Shown here: positions 60,270 to 64,000 of the stretch, piece after piece | How the letters are laid out: every line of letters begins with the position of its first letter | How positions within the stretch are numbered: position 1 is the first letter of the stretch | NCBI GenBank assembly: GCA_944324045.1 | Contig: CALUUT010000022.1 | Span: 39,866 to 103,865, forward strand | DNA length: 64,000 nucleotides | From: an uncultured Desulfovibrionaceae bacterium | Lineage (GTDB): Bacteria; Desulfobacterota; Desulfovibrionia; Desulfovibrionales; Desulfovibrionaceae | Reading direction: 5' to 3' | Notes under the pieces: generated by a model | What the model was told of the DNA's origin: nothing | What the model saw: only the letters and a program-made list of their open reading frames with translations | Database searches by the model: none | Made by a program: the position numbers and the translations under genes

Positions 60270-61313
60270 TCAGTCGGGAAAGCGCCTTCCCCGCATTTTC
60301 CAATAATACTTCTTGGCGTACTGATAAAGCGGGGGAGGCAGGAGTTTTTTTGCTATCCGGCGCAGAAAGTCCTTGCAAAAGAAGCGAATCCTTCGCATGC
60401 GCATCATCTGCGTGAAAATAAAGGGCGAAAATTCATATTTACTCACCCCCGGGGGAGGCGACTTTTTCAATTCCCTGCGCAGATACTGGAGGCATTCATC
60501 AGCTTTTGGATTATTTTGCATGAATTTGTAGTATGCATAATTGAACTGGGGAACAGAGCCGCAAAAGCTTGTCTTTTCTTCATCCGTAAGCCAGCGGCAG
60601 AAGTTGATCACCATTTCATTATACTGCGATTTGTGTACAGGCATCGTATTCTGTCCCTGCGCCTTATGGAGTCGCCCCGCAAAGAGTCTATCAGAAAGAA
60701 ATACCGAGCGGCGGCCCCGCATGGCGTGAAAAAGCCACAGGGAATCCTGTACGGCCGAATAGGCGGGATTTTCATCATAAAGCCCGACACGCTCAAAATG
60801 GCTTTTATGGACAAGGATGCTGCATCCATGCAGAACAAAAAAAACGATGGGAAAGCAGCCATTGGTCAGCTGCCGCTCTGGATACAACGACTGCATTGCC
60901 GCCGGAGAAACGGTACCGGTATCCTGCATAATGTAATCCCAGCAGCAGTGGACGATGGCCGTACGATCTTCGCGTTGACGCAATGCCTCGATTTGCCGTT
61001 CTATCTTTTGGGGATAGTAAAAGTCGTCGTGAGAGAGCCAGGCAAAATACTCGCCTCGCATGTTCCTGATGCCCAGATTGACGGCTGAAGCCGTCCCGCC
61101 ATTTTCCTTTTGGAAATAGCGTATCCTGTCGCCATAGGACGTGCAGATGGCATCCGTGGCGCCGCCGTCCGTTGAACCGTCATTGACCACGATGACTTCG
61201 CAATTTTTCCAGGTCTGGGCCAAGGCGCTGTCTATGGCTTCGCGCATGTAGTTGGCGCCGTTATATACCGGAATGACAATGGAAACGAGCGGATTCCAGT
61301 CAGAAGAGGGCAT
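60270..61313 (-). CDS. Family 2 glycosyltransferase (proximal gene)
   Basis: The 347-residue protein has PLVSIVIPVYNGANYMREAIDS, EVIVVNDGSTDGGAT, the NLGIRNMRGEYFAWLSHDD segment and a later SAVQDSLWLFHAM region. The C-terminal 100 residues are basic and aromatic (RRIRFFCKDFLRRIAKKLLPPPLYQYAKKYYWK), which may dock on the membrane. Its first half is closely related to the middle gene. AAGGGAGAG stands before the ATG, and the radical SAM gene lies only 12 bases upstream, so they are one operon. Confidence 0.9.
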   Translation of the reverse strand: MPSSDWNPLVSIVIPVYNGANYMREAIDSALAQTWKNCEVIVVNDGSTDGGATDAICTSYGDRIRYFQKENGGTASAVNLGIRNMRGEYFAWLSHDDFYYPQKIERQIEALRQREDRTAIVHCCWDYIMQDTGTVSPAAMQSLYPERQLTNGCFPIVFFVLHGCSILVHKSHFERVGLYDENPAYSAVQDSLWLFHAMRGRRSVFLSDRLFAGRLHKAQGQNTMPVHKSQYNEMVINFCRWLTDEEKTSFCGSVPQFNYAYYKFMQNNPKADECLQYLRRELKKSPPPGVSKYEFSPFIFTQMMRMRRIRFFCKDFLRRIAKKLLPPPLYQYAKKYYWKMRGRRFPD

Positions 61314-61325
61314 GGTTTCTCTCCC

Positions 61326-62747
61326 TTAATCCAAAAAGGTCAGTGCGTTGATATCCCAGTCCAGCCGGCCGTCTGCCTGCTCGCCCGCCGGCCCGCTGAG
61401 GTCGTTTATGGCTATATGGCCGTTGCAGTAACGACACCATTCGACATATCCCTTTTTGTTGAATCCCATGCGAAACTCGATCAGTTTTCTTTTGTCCAGG
61501 ATATCATCATGCATCGTTGACATATCGAACCAGTCGCTTTCAGACGTATTGATAAGTCCGGCATTTTCCGCAAAAACGAAAAAAGCGCAGCTGGATATTT
61601 TGCCATCTCTAAGATTTTGTATTCCAGCGCGACAGCATCTATACTTTCGCTGAAGCTCCAATTCGTTCAGATTGAGATTTTTTCGCAATGGCGGAATCGT
61701 TATCATAAAGTTTTCTGATTTCAGAGGGTGACAACGAACGCCTCCCTCAGTAAATTTTTTATAAGCCGCATCAAAAGTTTCTTTGATTTGTGGAATTGTA
61801 TCTGTATAATCGTCAATATAAATAAATATATTTTTTTTCTTGCAAAGAAGGATAAAGTCATCGTCAGGGACAATGGTTCCATTTGTTACAAGATTAAGAA
61901 CATATATTTTTTCACTGTAATTGTCTGCTATGTATTCCAGAAATTCTTTAATATGCGGATAGAGCAGTGGTTCTCCGCCACTAACTTGAAATAAACCAAC
62001 TCTGTCAATGTTCTTAAAATATATATCAACGCTTTTTTTTAATTCTTCAATGGGAAAATGTTTTGGATTTTTGATATATGGAGTGTAATTAAGGCAGTTT
62101 TTACAATTAAGATTGCATACGGTTGTTGATATGACACAGTTGTGTGTCAAGTATACTTTTCCGCTTGTATAGCAGGAAAAGATTCCGCAATACACCTCCT
62201 GGTAAGGAATAAGATCTCCCAGAAAGGTTGCTTCAGTAAACAAGTTTACATCATTAAAGTGATACCCCTTTTGGCAGATCTCTTCTGTAAGAGATTTTGC
62301 CAGTTGTGCGTCTGTATATCCAATGATCACCGTATAACCGCACGCTGTCCGTGAGGCTATATATTCCGCGTCGCCCTTCTGCGGACAGGTCAGGGTCAGG
62401 TTTTCGATCTCGACCCCGATAAACCGTAATCGCTGCGTCAGTCGATCAACATCCTTCCGCGTCCCCACCAGAAACAGTTTGTTGTTTGCGGAAAAGATTT
62501 CGCCAATTTCGTCGAACATGTGCCCAGGATGGATCCATCCCTTTTCCAGCATGGCATGCAGATAGCTCGTTTCGTACTTCTTGGAAAAACAACGCGCCCT
62601 GGACAGGTGTTCAGGGTTGGGCGTCGCATATGTTCCATTTTCAAGTCGAGCTCTGATGTTCCGCCGGTTCACCAGTCCTTTACAGGGACGCAGCCAGGAT
62701 TTGATTCGGGTCGGAACAACTTTCTTAATGGTTTGCGCGATGGTCAT
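61326..62747 (-). CDS. Radical SAM protein with an unassigned N-terminal domain, copy 1
   Basis: The 473-residue protein has an N-terminal part (about 1-185) with a Rossmann-like strand NNKLFLVGTRKDVDRL and the run ACGYTVIIGYTDAQLA, then the radical SAM domain with the cluster motif C211-NLN-C215-KN-C218 and SGGEP (256-260). Four later cysteines, C372, C387, C438 and C441 (in WCRYC), look like a twitch/SPASM-type auxiliary cluster. The reaction is unknown; the company of three glycosyltransferases suggests modification of a sugar or of an amino-acid substituent of a surface glycan. Its central part (61700-62300) is AT-rich relative to both ends and to the rest of the window. AAGGA precedes the ATG. 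Confidence 0.85.
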   Translation of the reverse strand: MTIAQTIKKVVPTRIKSWLRPCKGLVNRRNIRARLENGTYATPNPEHLSRARCFSKKYETSYLHAMLEKGWIHPGHMFDEIGEIFSANNKLFLVGTRKDVDRLTQRLRFIGVEIENLTLTCPQKGDAEYIASRTACGYTVIIGYTDAQLAKSLTEEICQKGYHFNDVNLFTEATFLGDLIPYQEVYCGIFSCYTSGKVYLTHNCVISTTVCNLNCKNCLNYTPYIKNPKHFPIEELKKSVDIYFKNIDRVGLFQVSGGEPLLYPHIKEFLEYIADNYSEKIYVLNLVTNGTIVPDDDFILLCKKKNIFIYIDDYTDTIPQIKETFDAAYKKFTEGGVRCHPLKSENFMITIPPLRKNLNLNELELQRKYRCCRAGIQNLRDGKISSCAFFVFAENAGLINTSESDWFDMSTMHDDILDKRKLIEFRMGFNKKGYVEWCRYCNGHIAINDLSGPAGEQADGRLDWDINALTFLD

Positions 62748-62963
62748 GCTCTATCCTTGCCAGAGACCTTTTTCCCTGGAATGCACTGGTAAAATCTGGA
62801 GTAATCCGCATCCTCTTGAGGAATTTTCTGGCAAAATATGGCGCTGACAAGTTCTATTTTTGATTTGAATATACCTAGATTGTTCAGTTATCTGACCAGC
62901 TGCAAAAATTCTGAAGCAATTCCAAAAACGAAATTGAGCAAAAAGCAGACAAGATGGACTCTC

Positions 62964-64000
62964 CTAATCCAGAAATGTCGGTGCGTTGATATCCCAGTTC
63001 AGCCGGCCTTTTACCTGTTCGCCAGCCGGGCCACTGAGCTTATTTATAGCTAAATGCCCGTTACAATATTTGCACCAACCAACATACCCTTTTGGGGTGA
63101 ATCCGATACGAAACTCTATTAATTTTTTTTTGTCTAAAATGTTATTGCTCATCTGGTTCATATCAAACCAGCTATCATCCATCGTGTTTATAAGTTCCGC
63201 ATTTTCAGCAAAAGCATGATATGTGCAACTGCAAAGTTTTCCATCTCTCAGATTTTGTACTCCTATGCGGCATTTTAGGTATTTGCGTTTCAATTCTGAT
63301 TCGCTCATTTTTAAATTTCTTCGTAGTGGTGGGAAAGTTATCATAAATTTGTCAGCTTTCAATGGAATGTATTTGATTTTTGATTCAATTAGCTTATTGC
63401 TGACAGCCTCGAAAGTTTCTTTTATTCTTGGAACAGCATCAGTATAATCGTCAAGGTATATAAAAACATTGTTTTTCTTGCAAAATTCGATAAAATCATT
63501 AGATGGAACAATGGTTCCGTTTGTCACAAGATTGATTATGTATATTTTTTCTCTATAATTTGAGAGTATATACTCAAGAAGTTCTTTAAGGTTTGGATAA
63601 AGCAACGGTTCGCCGCCGCTAATTTGGAATAGGCCTACCTTGTCAATGTTGTTAAAATATGTATCAATAGATGTTTTTAATTCACTGATAGGAAAGTGCT
63701 TAGCATTCTTTATATATGGTGTGTAGTTTAGGCAGTTTTTGCAATTTAAATTGCATACTATTGTACAAAGTATATTGTTGTGAGTCATATATACTTTTCC
63801 TTCTGTGTATACTGAATATATTCCACAATATATATTTTGGTGGCATACAAGTTCTCCCAAAAAGATTCCTTCTAAAAACAGATTCACATTGTTGAAATGT
63901 GCCCCTCGTTTGCATATTTCATTGCCGACGACGCTTGCCAGATGCGCATCCTCATAGCCGATGATCACGGTATAGCCGCAGGCAGTGCGGGAGGCGATGT
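62964..64000 (-). CDS. Radical SAM protein, copy 2 (5' end beyond the window)
   Basis: At least 345 codons are visible, ending at 62964; the frame runs off the right edge, and its first visible residues (ASRTACGYTVIIGY) match the N-terminal domain of copy 1, so the start lies outside. It has the same CNLNCKNCLNYTPY cluster motif, SGGEP, and the same four later cysteines (KC, CSC, WCKYC), with similar length after the cluster. It is a tandem paralogue of the gene at 61326. The body is very AT-rich, with GC-richer ends. A 216-base spacer (62748-62963) separates the two copies and shows no gene. Confidence 0.85.
   Translation of the reverse strand, partial: IASRTACGYTVIIGYEDAHLASVVGNEICKRGAHFNNVNLFLEGIFLGELVCHQNIYCGIYSVYTEGKVYMTHNNILCTIVCNLNCKNCLNYTPYIKNAKHFPISELKTSIDTYFNNIDKVGLFQISGGEPLLYPNLKELLEYILSNYREKIYIINLVTNGTIVPSNDFIEFCKKNNVFIYLDDYTDAVPRIKETFEAVSNKLIESKIKYIPLKADKFMITFPPLRRNLKMSESELKRKYLKCRIGVQNLRDGKLCSCTYHAFAENAELINTMDDSWFDMNQMSNNILDKKKLIEFRIGFTPKGYVGWCKYCNGHLAINKLSGPAGEQVKGRLNWDINAPTFLD

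Noticed and set aside
58429..64000. Glycan locus as a prophage or integrated element
   Set aside because: No integrase, attachment-site repeat or phage gene is visible in the window; the xerC at 5901 is the housekeeping type.

Overview
The window reads as chromosomal DNA of a Gram-negative, strictly anaerobic bacterium, most likely a member of the Desulfovibrionaceae. This is an inference from gene content and order: a RluD-CoaE fusion, a two-subunit class I fumarase beside a decarboxylating malic enzyme, two Feo iron-uptake loci, a ferredoxin:thioredoxin-reductase-like protein, and the run yicC-remA-gmk-pyrF-TPR-recJ. I see no rRNA, CRISPR array, insertion sequence or recognisable prophage.

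Layout. 1-3653: chemotaxis genes (end of a CheW-like protein, CheY, a large CheA with several HPt domains). 3768-8132: a YbgF-like lipoprotein, dprA, xerC and two small flavin-binding PPOX-type proteins. 8250-11169 (minus): RluD-CoaE fusion and an OppD-type ATPase. 11428-14042: first Feo locus. 14068-18144: FKBP isomerase, M20 amidohydrolase, TrmB-like regulator and lysA. 18253-22332: DtxR-type regulator divergent from a second, larger Feo operon (feoA-feoA-feoB plus three small membrane or metal-binding proteins). 22784-24841 (minus): EF-G paralogue. 25315-28138: fumarase and malic enzyme. 28458-29056: glutaredoxin-like plus FTR-like pair. 29205-33402: amidohydrolase, thioesterase, MltA, homoserine dehydrogenase. 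33574-44624: aroK-aroC, recD2, mtaB, yicC-remA-gmk-pyrF-TPR-recJ. 45120-53176: Crp/Fnr regulator, tRNA-Val, and the translation cluster thrS-infC-rpmI-rplT-pheS-pheT. 53287-57776: MerR-type regulator, rpe, tkt, pgk. 58429-64000 (minus): surface-glycan-type locus with three family-2 glycosyltransferases and two tandem radical SAM proteins, the second running off the window.

Most genes are housekeeping and well supported. The parts that merit most attention are: the duplicated radical SAM proteins (N-terminal domain unassigned, AT-rich cores) embedded among glycosyltransferases; the unexplained 650-base stretch 57777-58428 just before them; the extended Feo operon with a candidate metal-responsive operator over its promoter; the glutaredoxin/FTR pair whose last CxC has Phe where FTRs have His; the likely ATA start codon of infC; a candidate RNA switch at the rpmI ribosome-binding site; and a possible attenuator between the two PPOX genes. 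Start codons were chosen by eye from Shine-Dalgarno spacing and family lengths.
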